Shown: positions 52,902 to 62,750, counted from the first letter of the stretch. The stretch is DNA of 64,000 bases from Paraburkholderia kururiensis JCM 10599 = LMG 19447 (GCF_003986935.1 NZ_RJZE01000019.1:1-64000), one strand, 5' to 3'. The notes: generated by a model not told the origin, from the sequence alone. Numbers and translations: made by a program.

Positions 52902-54782
52902 TCACTGCGACGTGCTGGCGTCGCTGAACGCACTCTCGCTGGCCAGGCCGCTTTGCTTGCCGTTGTGCGCCGGCTGGCCTGTCGCGGTGGCCATTTCCTG
53001 CTCGTGGCGCATCAGGTTCAAGCCGGTGTGAACGAGCGCGACATGCGAGAACGCCTGCGGGAAATTCCCTACCAGCCGGCCGGCCTCCGGATCGTATTCC
53101 TCGGCGAGCAGGCCGACGTCGTTGGCAAGCCCGATCAGGCGCTCGTACATGTCGTGCGCCTCCTGAACCCGGCCCTGCAGCGCGAGGTTATCGACCATCC
53201 AGAAGCTGCAGGCGAGGAACGTGCCTTCGCCGGGCGGCAGGCCGTCGTCGACGTCGGTGGTGCGGTAGCGCATCACGAAGCCGTCGCGCATCAGATGCTT
53301 TTCTATCGCGGCAACCGTGCCCGCCACGCGAGGGTCTTTCGGCGGCAGAAAGCCGAGGAGCGGCAGCAGCAGGGCGCTCGCGTCGAGATCGTCGCCGCCA
53401 TAGACCTGGGTGAACGCGTTGATGCGCGGGTTCCAGCCGTGCTCGCAGACCGACGCGTGAATTTTTGCGCGCATGGCATGCCAGTGTTCGAGCGGCGCCG
53501 GCAGCCCGAACGATTCGGCCGATTTGATCGCCCGGTCGTACGCGACCCACGCCATGACCTTCGAGAACGTGAAGTGCTGCCGTCCGCCGCGCGTTTCCCA
53601 GATGCCCTCATCCGGCTGCTCCCAGATGGTTTCCAGGTGTTCGAGCATCGTGCACTGGATAGACCACGCGGTCTCATCGGCCTGCAGCCCGCCCACGCGC
53701 GCGAGATGCAGGGCGTTCATCACTTCCCCGTAGACGTCGAGCTGCAACTGGCCGACCGCGTTGTTGCCGACGCGCACGGGCTTTGCACCTTCGTAGCCGG
53801 GCAGCCATTCGATCTCCGACTCCGGCAGCCGGCGCTCGCCCGCAATGCCGTACATGATCTGCAACTGCTGCGGCGAGCCCGCCATCACGCGGCCCAGCCA
53901 GCTACGCCATGCGCGCGCCTCGTCGTAGTAGCCGCCACGCATGAGGGCGAGCAGCGTGATGGTGGCATCGCGCAGCCAACAGTAGCGGTAGTCCCAGTTG
54001 CGGGTACCGCCCAGTTGCTCGGGCAGCGACGTGGTGGGCGCCGCGACGACGCCGCCCGTGGGTTCGTACGCCAGTGCCTTGAGCGTGAGCATCGAGCGGC
54101 GGATGGGCGCGGCCCAGCGACCTGTCACCGTGCTGCGCGACGACCACTCGGCCCAGAAGTTTTCCGTGCGGGCGAGCGCCGAGTGCGGATCGCGTGGCGG
54201 CGGAAGACGCAGATGCGACTGTGCGTACGCGAGGGAGAACGGCACGCGTTCTCCCTCGGACACCGTGAAGTCCGCCACGGTGTGCATGTTCTCGCCGCGG
54301 AGTTCCACGGGCGTGCGCAGCACCACGGTATCGGGGCCGACAATTGCCTTGATGCCGCTTTCGTAGACCAGCCGGCTGACCCACGGCACCGAGAAGCCGT
54401 AGTCGAAGCGCAGCGCAAGCCGCATGTGCATGGGCACCCTGCCGCGCCGGCCTACCACGATGCGCACGAGTTCGGACCAGCCGTTGCCGGGCGGCATGAA
54501 GTCGATCAGCGTGACGGCGCCTTCGGGCGTCTCGAAGTCGGTTTCGAGAATCAACGTTTCGCTGCCTGCCTTGCCCCGATAGCGGCGTGTGATCTTCACG
54601 TCACCTTCCACCGCGGGCGCGATCTGCCAGTGGCCATGATCCTGCGTGCCGAGCAGCGCGGCGAAGCACGCGGCGGAATCGAAGCGGGGCCAGCAGAGCC
54701 AGTCGACGGAACCGGAGCGCGAGACCAGTGCGGCGGTATGGCCGTCGCCGATGAGTGCGTAGTCTTCAATGAGTGCGGGCAT
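52902..54782 (-). CDS. Glycoside hydrolase family 15 protein
   Basis: 626 residues. The start MPALIEDYALIGDGHTAALV and GSVDWLCWPRFDSAACFAAL match the trehalase-like N-terminal domain that precedes the GH15 catalytic domain. The latter shows GGTRNWDYRYCWLRDATITL, IMYGIAGERRLPE, and EEYDPEAGRLVGNFPQAFSH with a catalytic Glu candidate. Activity may be glucoamylase- or trehalase-like; substrates cannot be told from sequence. No signal peptide, so cytoplasmic. The start at 54782 is chosen because the family N-terminus begins there. Confidence 0.92.
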   Translation of the reverse strand: MPALIEDYALIGDGHTAALVSRSGSVDWLCWPRFDSAACFAALLGTQDHGHWQIAPAVEGDVKITRRYRGKAGSETLILETDFETPEGAVTLIDFMPPGNGWSELVRIVVGRRGRVPMHMRLALRFDYGFSVPWVSRLVYESGIKAIVGPDTVVLRTPVELRGENMHTVADFTVSEGERVPFSLAYAQSHLRLPPPRDPHSALARTENFWAEWSSRSTVTGRWAAPIRRSMLTLKALAYEPTGGVVAAPTTSLPEQLGGTRNWDYRYCWLRDATITLLALMRGGYYDEARAWRSWLGRVMAGSPQQLQIMYGIAGERRLPESEIEWLPGYEGAKPVRVGNNAVGQLQLDVYGEVMNALHLARVGGLQADETAWSIQCTMLEHLETIWEQPDEGIWETRGGRQHFTFSKVMAWVAYDRAIKSAESFGLPAPLEHWHAMRAKIHASVCEHGWNPRINAFTQVYGGDDLDASALLLPLLGFLPPKDPRVAGTVAAIEKHLMRDGFVMRYRTTDVDDGLPPGEGTFLACSFWMVDNLALQGRVQEAHDMYERLIGLANDVGLLAEEYDPEAGRLVGNFPQAFSHVALVHTGLNLMRHEQEMATATGQPAHNGKQSGLASESAFSDASTSQ

Positions 54783-55125
54783 GGTCGGCAGGTAAGAAAT
54801 GCGCTCGATGTACGCGCGATGCAGCGAGGTACGACTGATGTTACCGGGAGACCGGCTGCGGGCAGCCGCGGCCGGTCTCAATGAGGCGTGACTCGTCATT
54901 TACCCGGTATCTGGACATTTGGCGCTAGCGTTTGACATTTTCACTGCTTACAATCCCTCAGCGGGCGACAGCGAGAGGTTCGAGGAACGACGCCAATATG
55001 CCCGCCGCTCTCTCTGTTGTGTCACCTCTTCATCGCAGCGCGCCGCGCACTCGTTGCAGTACCTGTGCCGGTCCCTTTCGCCTCGTCGCTTTGAGCCCCA
55101 CGCGACGTTTTCGAGGATAGAAGCC
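54783..55125. other. Intergenic region between divergent genes
   Basis: 343 bases between the GH15 gene (minus) and a small plus-strand gene. TTGACA (54932-54937) and TACAAT (54949-54954) are consensus-like but only 11 bases apart, too close for one promoter; they may belong to overlapping ones. No other element was identified. Confidence 0.4.
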
Positions 55126-55365
55126 ATGCTGTCGAAATCCGATTGCATCACGATTCTTTCCGCTGCAAGCGAACTTGCCGACGACTCCCTGCTGTCACTG
55201 GACCCGAGCCGCCTGGGGCTGACCCGCAACGGGATGGAAACGGCTGCGGCGTTCCTGATCGAGCGAGGCTGCTTCAAACGTTACCGCGACGGCGACGGCC
55301 ATTATGCCGTGGGCGGTTTGTCGCTGCAGGGCAAGCTGCGCCTCGACCAGCTTGCGAACGGCTGA
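55126..55365 (+). CDS. Small protein of unknown function
   Basis: 79 residues, cytoplasmic by composition. The layout (helix SKSDCITILSAASELADD, helix RNGMETAAAFLIERGCFKRY, beta YRDGDGHYAVGGLSL, helix KLRLDQLANG) resembles a small winged-helix-like fold, but no family is named. The ATG is preceded by CGAGGATAGAA. The frame is open upstream, but no other start has a ribosome site. Confidence 0.6.
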   Translation: MLSKSDCITILSAASELADDSLLSLDPSRLGLTRNGMETAAAFLIERGCFKRYRDGDGHYAVGGLSLQGKLRLDQLANG

Positions 55366-55525
55366 CGGATCAACTGACTGAACTGCTGACTGCGCCTGAC
55401 GTGCGCGGACACGACTGACACGGCTCATTGTCAGTCCGCAGCCGGCTACGAAACAATCATCCGGATGGCTGATGCGAGACCGGCACGCGACGCCGTTGCC
55501 GGCGGCATGTGCCGGGCACCTGCAT

Positions 55526-55678
55526 TCAGAGATGCGACGACCCCATGCCGAAGATCCCGATGAGTCCGATGATGATGAGGTAGAGCGCCACGATGTAGTT
55601 CAGGAGGCGCGGCATGATGAGGATGAGAATGCCCGCGATCAGCGAAACGATGGGGCCCAGGCTCAGCGTGACATTCAT
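55526..55678 (-). CDS. Very small membrane protein (DUF3096-type)
   Basis: 50 residues, two membrane segments (about 8-23 and 29-44): LGPIVSLIAGILILIMPRLL then NYIVALYLIIIGLIGIFGMG. This matches the DUF3096 pattern of tiny inner-membrane proteins. An excellent ribosome site, GGGAGGGAG, lies upstream of the ATG. No function is known. Confidence 0.85.
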   Translation of the reverse strand: MNVTLSLGPIVSLIAGILILIMPRLLNYIVALYLIIIGLIGIFGMGSSHL

Positions 55679-55978
55679 GCAGACTCCCTCCCGGCGATAA
55701 GTTGGCGGACAGCGTCTGGCGGCGAGCGCCGGCGTGCACGGCGCAGCGCCTGCGCAATCCGGCGTGACCTTCTATACTTCGCCCAATAACCACAACGTGT
55801 CCAAGGCGCCTCGCAAACACATCTGGCCAACATTCCGTTAGCCGATTTGCCGATGTCTTTCCTTGCAGGCACGAGCGCACACTATATCCGCATCATTGCC
55901 GCTTGCGCTAACGGCCGCGCTGTAGACCAACCCGGCGACACCGTCAGAATCCAACAATCCGATGTCAAGGAGGTCCAC
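55679..55978. other. Divergent region before the lactonase-like gene
   Basis: 300 bases between the DUF3096 gene (minus) and the lactonase-like gene (plus). TATACT at 55773-55778 could be a -10 box, but a clear -35 was not found. GGAGG at about 55969-55973 is the ribosome site of the next gene. Confidence 0.4.
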
Positions 55979-57250
55979 ATGCATCGTAGTGCCCGCGCCG
56001 CATCCGGCGTGCCCGCATCATCGAAAGCGTTCGTTGCCCAGCCGTACCGGTTCTCCCGTTCCTTTATCACGCTCATCAAGGGACTTGCCATCATGGCTTC
56101 CATTGCCACGACGCATGCACTCGCAGAAGAGTCGGCCGCCGTTCCCGCCGACGGCGTCTACGACCTGCTGATCGGCACCTATACCGGGCCAAAGAGCGAG
56201 GGCCTCTACGTCTACCGCTTCGATACGAAGACGGGCGACGCGACACGCGTTTCGGTGGCGAAGACGGTGAACCCCTCGTACCTCGTGGTGAGCCGCGACC
56301 GGCACTACGTCTATGCCGTGAACGAATTGCCCGGCGACAACGGGCCGGCCTCGCAGCGCGGCGGCATCAGCGCCTTTCGCTTCGATGCCGCGAGCGGCCA
56401 GTTGACCTTCCTGAACCGCGTCTCGTCGGAGGGCAACGACCCGTGCTATCTGAGCTTCTCGCCGGATGGGCGCTATCTGCTCACCGCGAACTACTCGGTG
56501 GCGGCGGACCCCGGCGGCAGCTTCGCCGTGTTCCCGATCCAGCCGGACGGCCAGCTGGGCAGCTCCGTGCTCACCGTGCATCATGAAGGCGGTGGTCCGG
56601 TGAAGGGTCGCCAGGACAACGCGCACGTGCACTCCACCGTGTTCTCGCCGGACGGCAAGTACCTGTTCGTTCAGGACCTCGGCGCGGACAAGATCTACGC
56701 TTACCACTACACGCCCGACGGCAGCCGCGGTCTTTTGAGCCCGACGCAGACGCGCTACATCCCCATGAAGGCAGGCAGCGGCCCGCGTCATCTGGTGTTC
56801 GGCACCGACGGCCGCTACGCGTATCTGACGAGCGAACTCGCGGCCACCGTGACGGTGCTTCGCCATGAGGACGGCAAGCTCGCGCCCGTGCAGACGCTGC
56901 CGCTCGCAGCGCCCGGTTTCAAGGGCAAGCAGGGCGCGGCGGCGATCCACCTGTCGCCCGATGGACGCTTTCTCTATGCGTCCAATCGCGGCGACGCGAA
57001 CGAGATCGTGATCTTCGCCGTCGATGCGGCCAACGGCCATCTGAAAGAGGTGGGGCGGCAGTCCAGCCTCGGCCAGGCGCCCCGCGAATTCACGATCGAC
57101 CCGACCGGGCACTGGCTCATCGTCGGCAACCAGAACAGCGATACGGCGTACGTGTTCCGCCGCGATCCACAGACCGGCCTGCTTGGGTCCGATCCGAAGC
57201 GCATCGACGTGGGTTCGCCGGTCGACTTCAAGCTGGTGTCGCCGTCGTGA
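55979..57250 (+). CDS. Secreted lactonase-family beta-propeller protein
   Basis: 423 residues. A signal sequence with basic start and hydrophobic core (about 30-48, cut after HALA) leads to a seven-bladed propeller of the YbhE/6-phosphogluconolactonase-like family (PF10282): LLIGTYTGPKSEGLYVYRFD, VNPSYLVVSRD, GNDPCYLSFSPDGRYLLTAN, DNAHVHSTVFSPDGKYLFVQ, GSGPRHLVFGTDGRYAYLTS and AAIHLSPDGRFLYASNRGDA. The export signal makes the cytoplasmic pentose-phosphate role unlikely; a periplasmic sugar-lactone or unknown substrate is possible. A strong AAGGAGGTC precedes the start. Confidence 0.9.
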   Translation: MHRSARAASGVPASSKAFVAQPYRFSRSFITLIKGLAIMASIATTHALAEESAAVPADGVYDLLIGTYTGPKSEGLYVYRFDTKTGDATRVSVAKTVNPSYLVVSRDRHYVYAVNELPGDNGPASQRGGISAFRFDAASGQLTFLNRVSSEGNDPCYLSFSPDGRYLLTANYSVAADPGGSFAVFPIQPDGQLGSSVLTVHHEGGGPVKGRQDNAHVHSTVFSPDGKYLFVQDLGADKIYAYHYTPDGSRGLLSPTQTRYIPMKAGSGPRHLVFGTDGRYAYLTSELAATVTVLRHEDGKLAPVQTLPLAAPGFKGKQGAAAIHLSPDGRFLYASNRGDANEIVIFAVDAANGHLKEVGRQSSLGQAPREFTIDPTGHWLIVGNQNSDTAYVFRRDPQTGLLGSDPKRIDVGSPVDFKLVSPS

Positions 57251-57351
57251 GCGGGTGGCGGCGCATGTGAGGCAATGGTGTGCGGGCGCGCGCCTCGCGC
57301 GGCGCCCGCGGAGGGAAGGCCGCCGAGGTAGGGATCGGCGCAATCGGCAGG

Positions 57352-57954
57352 ATGGAACGCGCGATGGGAGCGAAGCAGGCAAGCAGAACGTTCGGCGCGG
57401 CAGCGGGGCTGGCAACGCTTGCGCTGCTTTCGCCGCTCGCCGCGAACGAGGCGCACGCGAGCTGTCCGTCTTCGTCGGCGCTTCTCGAGGCCGCATGCAA
57501 TCGTGCGGCGCGCGTGGCCGAAGAGGGTACGTGGGATCTCTATCTCACGGGCTATGGCTGGCACATCGACGGCTATAGCGCCGACGACCGCCGCCATCTC
57601 AACGCGCAGTCGTGGGGCGGCGGCGCGGGCAAGCACTTCACGGACACGAACGGCAACGAAGACATCCTGTTCGCGCTCGTCTTCATGGATTCGCACAACA
57701 ACCCCGAACCCATCGCCGGCTGGGCGCGCCAGTGGTACACGTCGCCCGTGCTGGGCGGTCTTTCCGTTGGCGGCGGGTACTTTGCGGGCTTCACCGCGCG
57801 CAGCGACATCCTGCATTACCTGCCGGTGCCGCTCGCGCTGCCGGTGGCGTCCATCCGCTATGCGAAGGCGTCGGTGATGGGCGCCTTCATTCCGCGCATT
57901 CCGGGCGTGAGCAAGGGCGACGTCGCGTTCTTCTGGGCGCGCTACGAGTTTTGA
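57352..57954 (+). CDS. pagP: Lipid A palmitoyltransferase PagP
   Basis: 200 residues. A signal peptide (about 1-36, cut after EAHA) precedes an eight-stranded outer-membrane barrel. Catalytic residues are present: His in YLTGYGWHIDGY, and Asp-Ser in LVFMDSHNNPEPIAGW, corresponding to E. coli His33, Asp76 and Ser77. PagP moves palmitate from phospholipid to lipid A, lowering antibiotic-peptide and host sensitivity. The chosen start is ATG at 57352; 57364 is possible. It is convergent with ftsK. Confidence 0.94.
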   Translation: MERAMGAKQASRTFGAAAGLATLALLSPLAANEAHASCPSSSALLEAACNRAARVAEEGTWDLYLTGYGWHIDGYSADDRRHLNAQSWGGGAGKHFTDTNGNEDILFALVFMDSHNNPEPIAGWARQWYTSPVLGGLSVGGGYFAGFTARSDILHYLPVPLALPVASIRYAKASVMGAFIPRIPGVSKGDVAFFWARYEF

Positions 57955-57988
57955 CTGCCTTGTGCCAACTGCTCGCTCAGGCGATGCG

Positions 57989-60900
57989 TCATTCCGCGGG
58001 CCCGGGCGCGAGCACTTCGCGGCTGCCGTTGACCCCCATCGGCGAGACGAGCCCGGCGGTTTCCATCTGCTCGACGAGCCGCGCCGCGCGGTTGTAGCCG
58101 ATGCGCAACTGACGCTGCACCGACGAGATCGACGCACGCCGCGTACGCACCACGAAGGCGACCGCTTCGTCGTAGAGCGGGTCGGCTTCGGCGTCCGGCG
58201 CGTCGCCGAAGAGGTCTTGCTGGCCGCCTTCCGATGCCGGGCCGTCGAGAATGCCTTCCTCGTACTCCGGCTCGCCGAACTGCTTCAGGTATTCGACGAC
58301 ACAATGCACTTCCTCGTCGGCCACGAACGCGCCGTGCACGCGCTGCGGATAGCCGGTGCCCGGCGGCAGGAACAGCATGTCGCCCTGGCCCAACAGCGAT
58401 TCGGCGCCCATCTGGTCGAGAATCGTGCGCGAGTCGATCTTCGACGACACCTGGAACGCGACGCGCGTGGGAATGTTGGCCTTGATAAGACCCGTGATGA
58501 CGTCCACCGAGGGCCGCTGCGTGGCGAGAATCAGATGGATGCCCGCCGCGCGTGCCTTCTGCGCGAGCCGCGCGATGAGTTCTTCGATCTTCTTGCCCGC
58601 CACCATCATGAGGTCGGCGAGTTCGTCGATCACCACGACGATGAGCGGCAGCGGCGAGAGCGGCTCGGGTGCTTCGGGCGTGAGCGAGAACGGGTTGCCG
58701 ATCTTCTTGCCCTTCGCGTCCGCGTCGCGAATCTTCTGATTGAAGCCCGCGAGATTGCGCACGCCCACGGCCGACATCAGCTTGTAGCGCTTCTCCATCT
58801 CGCCCACGCACCAGTTGAGCGCGTTGGCCGCGAGCTTCATGTCGGTGACCACGGGCGCGAGCAGATGCGGAATGCCCTCGTAGACCGAAAGCTCCAGCAT
58901 CTTGGGGTCGATCATGATGAGCCGCACTTCCTCGGGCGTTGCCTTGTAGAGCAGCGAGAGGATCATCGCGTTGATGGCGACCGACTTGCCCGAGCCCGTC
59001 GTGCCGGCCACGAGCATGTGCGGCGCCTTGGCGAGATCGGCGACGACGGGGTGTCCCGTGATGTCCTTGCCCATCGCGATGGTGAGCTTCGAATGCGAGT
59101 GCTGATACAGGCTCGATTCGAGAATCTCGGAGAGGCGAATCATCTGGCGGCGCGCGTTGGGCAACTCCAGGCCCATGCATGTCTTGCCCGGAATGGTTTC
59201 CACCACGCGAATCGACGTGAGACCGAGGCCGCGTGAAAGATCCTTCATGAGACCGACGATCTGGCTGCCGCGCACACCTAGCGCGGGCTCCACTTCGAAG
59301 CGCGTGATGACGGGCCCGGCCGACGCGCCCACCACGCTCACCGGCACCTTGAATTCCTGCAGACGCTGTTCGATCAACTGGCCGGTTTGCGCGAGTTGGG
59401 CGTCGGATACGGGCTCGATGCTCGCATCGGCGGGCTCGAGCAGATCGAGCCCGGGCAGTTCGACCCGCGAGGCCGACGGCGCGCGGAATTCGAAGGTGGC
59501 GTGCGCGTGGCCGCGCAGCGGCGAACGGGTGGCAGAGGTGGCAGAGGCGGCAGATTCCGGTGTGGCGGCGGGGTCGCTCGTGGTTGCGGCTTGTGCCGTG
59601 GTGTTCCCTGACGCGGTGAGCGTGGCGGCGCTTTCCAAGGCAGGGCGGGTCACCGGAGCGAGCGTCGTGATGTCAGGCGCAGCGGGATGGCCCGGCGACG
59701 GCGCGGTCTGCCCGACCGGCGGCGTGACTTCGACGACGGTCGCGGCGGGCGCAGCCAGGGCAGCGGCAGGCGGCGCAAGGTCCAGGGCGACGGTACTGGC
59801 CGGCGCCCCGACCGCTTCGTGATGCCGTTCCGGTTCGGGCTCGGCGAACGAGAATGCCGGACGCACCGGTGCCGACGGCATGTCCTGCCAGGGCGCGAGC
59901 GCTGGCTCGGCGGCGACGTTGCCGTGAGCGATAGCGGGGCCGGGAAAGCGCACAACGTTGGACGAGACGGAGAGCGGCAACGACGCGGCCGAGACAGCCT
60001 CGTCCCCGGCCGATGCACTCGCCGAGACGCCGAGGGCCGGCGGGGCCTCGGCCGACGGCGATTGGGCGACGTCATTAGCGAGCACCGCAAGCGGGTTCGT
60101 CGTCGTGTCGGATGCGGGCGTGGCCGGCACCGGCGTCACGAGCGGCTGCGGCGCGGCGGCTGTGAGCGAGCGTTCCGTTGCGGCGGTAGTCGCCATGAGT
60201 TGGCCGGATGCGGCGGGCGCAAGCGGCGAGGGAACGGCTTGCTCCGCGACTGCATCGGTCGAGTCCATTGCAGTCGGCGCATCCATTGCACTCGACACAT
60301 CTGCTAGCCGCGAACGTTGCTCCGCTTGCCCTTCGCTCTGCGGCTGCGGGGTTGCGTGGCCCGTGCCGTCGCCATTCACCGCTTCCACGTTCCCGCGACG
60401 CGCGAGACTCGCGCCGGCGAGCGAAGTCCATCGCGCGGTGTTCTCTTCGATGCTGCGCAGCGTTTCCTGCACCGTGGAGGAGAGCGGCTGCCGCTCGGAT
60501 TCGTCGATGCGCGCGGGGCGCGAGTAAGCCGGCGCGGGCGTGCGGCCAGGGCGCGTGGGCGTGCCGATGGAAGGCGCGCTGGCGTGGGTAGTCGTGGGCA
60601 TTGCGGTGTCGTGCGCGCCAGCCACCCAAACGGGTTGCGCTGACGACTCACCGGACGACGGAGACGCCGGGTCCGAAGCGGAACCCAACGCCGATGCAGA
60701 CGCCGTGTCCAGACCCACGTCCGATGCAACAGCGCCTGTTGCCGCCACGCCGCTCGTGCTCGCTGCTTCACCTTGCGGCGCGACCGAAGACGACTGCCAG
60801 GGCCGCGTCCCAGGATGCTTCGCGTCCTGAATGGCCGGTCCTGGTGTGGCGGCGGTCGTCGGTTCGCGCCGCACCGGCCCATACGGCGGAATGCCGCGTG

Positions 60901-62053
60901 CGGCAAGCAGTTTCGAGGTGGCCGCCGTGGCACCCAGCGCGCTGCCCGCGCGTGGCGCCACCGACCCCGGCGTCGACATGACGGGGTTGTTCGCGAAGCC
61001 GCTCGCCGCCGCGCTTTGACTTGGGTTTGCGCTCACGCGCGACGTGGCGGACCGTGTTTCCGCGACGGTGGGATCGACAGTAGGGCGACGCGCAGGGGAC
61101 ACGTGACCCGGCGCTGTCTGTTCGCGCAACCGCCCGGCACTAGCAGGTGCAGACGGCGGAACTCGCGGCGGAACAGACGGCAAAGCGGGTGACGAGGCGA
61201 GCGAAGAAGCGGGTGAAGAAGCGGGCGACGAAACAGACGGCGAAGCGGACGCAGACAACGGGGCGCCCGGTACCCGAGACGCCGTCGCGCCTACCGCCCG
61301 CGCCGCAGGTGCAGCAGATACCGCAGATGCGGCAGTCGAAACCGCTGCCCCCGCAGCCGTGACGGTCTGCCGGGCGGGAGTCGGAATACCGCGCTCCATC
61401 GCAGCAGCGGACGGTGTGGCAACGGCGCCGGCCGTCACCGCCCCTGCAGACCCCGCGCCGCTCGCGGTCGAGGCTGCCGTCGCCGCACGTCCCGTCGAGG
61501 CCGGTCGCCAGACCGTGGGTCGCGCGTAGCGGCCGGTGCTGCGCGGCGCCATCGTGTTGACGGCGGGCGCGGTGTGCGAGGTGAGCGGTTCGTCAGGCTC
61601 GGCGCGTCGCATCCGTGGCTCTGCGCCGCGGCCTTCTCGCGTTCGTGGCTCACGCGGTTTGCGCGGTGCCCGGCTACCACCGAGGCCCAGTCCGAAAGCT
61701 GCGTCGGCCCAGGCAAACGCGTCGCGCCAGCGAAAGTCCAGCAGCCAAGGCAGGCTCGCGAGGAACAGCACCGCCATCGCAACCGGCGTGCCGATGTGGC
61801 CCAGCAGCTTTCCGAAAGCTCCGGCGAGGCCCTGGCCCAGCGCATCACTGCCCGCGATGCCGACAAGCGCCGCGTCGAGCGTCATGCTCGCAACCAGCAC
61901 GCCCATGAAGCCGAGCCACAGTCGAATCGTTCCGGGTCCGCGCAGCCCGGCGCCGCCCGGCAGCACGGATTTCGCAAGACGCCAGAAAAGAGGGAGAAAC
62001 CACAGGGCCGATGCGCCGAACCAGCCGAAAACCGTGTGCATGCCAGACATCAA
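57989..62053 (-). CDS. ftsK: FtsK/SpoIIIE-family DNA translocase, long linker, reduced N-terminal membrane part
   Basis: 1354 residues. Residues 1-107 have three membrane segments (about 8-27, 43-66 and 86-105). A long Ala/Ser/Thr/Pro-rich linker (about 108-845) follows. The motor begins near 850, with Walker A GTTGSGKSVAINAMI (about 1010), Walker B LIVVVIDELADLMMV and LILATQRPSVDVIT; the C-terminal gamma winged helix (YDEAVAFVVRTRRASISSVQ) recognises KOPS. FtsK pumps DNA at the septum. Canonical FtsK has four membrane segments, so the first may be missing. A start at the fifth residue (ATG) is also possible. Confidence 0.92.
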   Translation of the reverse strand: MMSGMHTVFGWFGASALWFLPLFWRLAKSVLPGGAGLRGPGTIRLWLGFMGVLVASMTLDAALVGIAGSDALGQGLAGAFGKLLGHIGTPVAMAVLFLASLPWLLDFRWRDAFAWADAAFGLGLGGSRAPRKPREPRTREGRGAEPRMRRAEPDEPLTSHTAPAVNTMAPRSTGRYARPTVWRPASTGRAATAASTASGAGSAGAVTAGAVATPSAAAMERGIPTPARQTVTAAGAAVSTAASAVSAAPAARAVGATASRVPGAPLSASASPSVSSPASSPASSLASSPALPSVPPRVPPSAPASAGRLREQTAPGHVSPARRPTVDPTVAETRSATSRVSANPSQSAAASGFANNPVMSTPGSVAPRAGSALGATAATSKLLAARGIPPYGPVRREPTTAATPGPAIQDAKHPGTRPWQSSSVAPQGEAASTSGVAATGAVASDVGLDTASASALGSASDPASPSSGESSAQPVWVAGAHDTAMPTTTHASAPSIGTPTRPGRTPAPAYSRPARIDESERQPLSSTVQETLRSIEENTARWTSLAGASLARRGNVEAVNGDGTGHATPQPQSEGQAEQRSRLADVSSAMDAPTAMDSTDAVAEQAVPSPLAPAASGQLMATTAATERSLTAAAPQPLVTPVPATPASDTTTNPLAVLANDVAQSPSAEAPPALGVSASASAGDEAVSAASLPLSVSSNVVRFPGPAIAHGNVAAEPALAPWQDMPSAPVRPAFSFAEPEPERHHEAVGAPASTVALDLAPPAAALAAPAATVVEVTPPVGQTAPSPGHPAAPDITTLAPVTRPALESAATLTASGNTTAQAATTSDPAATPESAASATSATRSPLRGHAHATFEFRAPSASRVELPGLDLLEPADASIEPVSDAQLAQTGQLIEQRLQEFKVPVSVVGASAGPVITRFEVEPALGVRGSQIVGLMKDLSRGLGLTSIRVVETIPGKTCMGLELPNARRQMIRLSEILESSLYQHSHSKLTIAMGKDITGHPVVADLAKAPHMLVAGTTGSGKSVAINAMILSLLYKATPEEVRLIMIDPKMLELSVYEGIPHLLAPVVTDMKLAANALNWCVGEMEKRYKLMSAVGVRNLAGFNQKIRDADAKGKKIGNPFSLTPEAPEPLSPLPLIVVVIDELADLMMVAGKKIEELIARLAQKARAAGIHLILATQRPSVDVITGLIKANIPTRVAFQVSSKIDSRTILDQMGAESLLGQGDMLFLPPGTGYPQRVHGAFVADEEVHCVVEYLKQFGEPEYEEGILDGPASEGGQQDLFGDAPDAEADPLYDEAVAFVVRTRRASISSVQRQLRIGYNRAARLVEQMETAGLVSPMGVNGSREVLAPGPAE

Positions 62054-62201
62054 CGAATAAGGGGGAAACCAACTTGCCGAGTTTAACCGCTGAAGCCGGA
62101 CGCTTCTGAGACAACCCGCGGCGAATCGCCGAAGCGTTGCGCCGCGGCGGCGCGACCACTGATATCACTGATACCGCTGATACCGTTAATACCCGCGCGC
62201 C

Positions 62202-62750
62202 TTACTTTGCGCGTCGCGCGAAGGTCAGCGTGCTGCCGTCGTCGAGCACGAGCATGAGTTGTTGCGGGTCACGCATCTGTACGCCCGAACGGTCGATGTG
62301 CGAGAGGGCAGCGAGGTACTCGCCCTCGATTTGACCGCCAGGCGTTGCGCAGGCCATGCGTGTGCCGGCGAGCGGTCCGAAGCCGAGCTTGCCGTCCTTC
62401 AGCGTGTAGGTGCCCATGTAGCGGTTGCAGCCGGAAAAGCCGCTCGCGTGGCGCTGTCCGGTTGCCGTCGAAAGATCGAGCGTGATGGGCTTGGCGCCTT
62501 CGCCCTGCGGAATGTCGCGTGCCGTGCCGTCCGCGTTCTTCCAGTTCGCGAGTTCCCACTGGGTGTCGTCGAGCAGTTGCGTTGCCGCAGGGTTGAACGG
62601 ATCGGGCGCAGGTGCGGATGCATCGGGATGTTTGGGCAACGCGCAGGCCGCGAGCGCGACGCACACGACAGCGGCGAGCGCCGCCCTGCGCGACACGGTG
62701 GCCTGAACGGCCAGGCGCGCAACGCTTCGCGCGCGGAACATGGGGACCAT
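62202..62750 (-). CDS. META/HslJ-domain lipoprotein
   Basis: 182 residues. The signal peptide ends in LAACALP (lipobox LAAC), so it is exported and lipidated. The rest is a META domain: DDTQWELANWKNADG, HASGFSGCNRYMGTYTLKDG, KLGFGPLAGTRMAC and LMLVLDDGSTLTFAR. HslJ relatives are heat-inducible envelope proteins in E. coli linked to novobiocin resistance; the function is not defined. The ATG at 62750 follows AGAGGA. It is divergent from purT. Confidence 0.9.
   Translation of the reverse strand: MVPMFRARSVARLAVQATVSRRAALAAVVCVALAACALPKHPDASAPAPDPFNPAATQLLDDTQWELANWKNADGTARDIPQGEGAKPITLDLSTATGQRHASGFSGCNRYMGTYTLKDGKLGFGPLAGTRMACATPGGQIEGEYLAALSHIDRSGVQMRDPQQLMLVLDDGSTLTFARRAK

Noticed and set aside
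54932..54954. Sigma-70 promoter TTGACA / TACAAT
   Set aside because: The boxes are individually good but only 11 bases apart.
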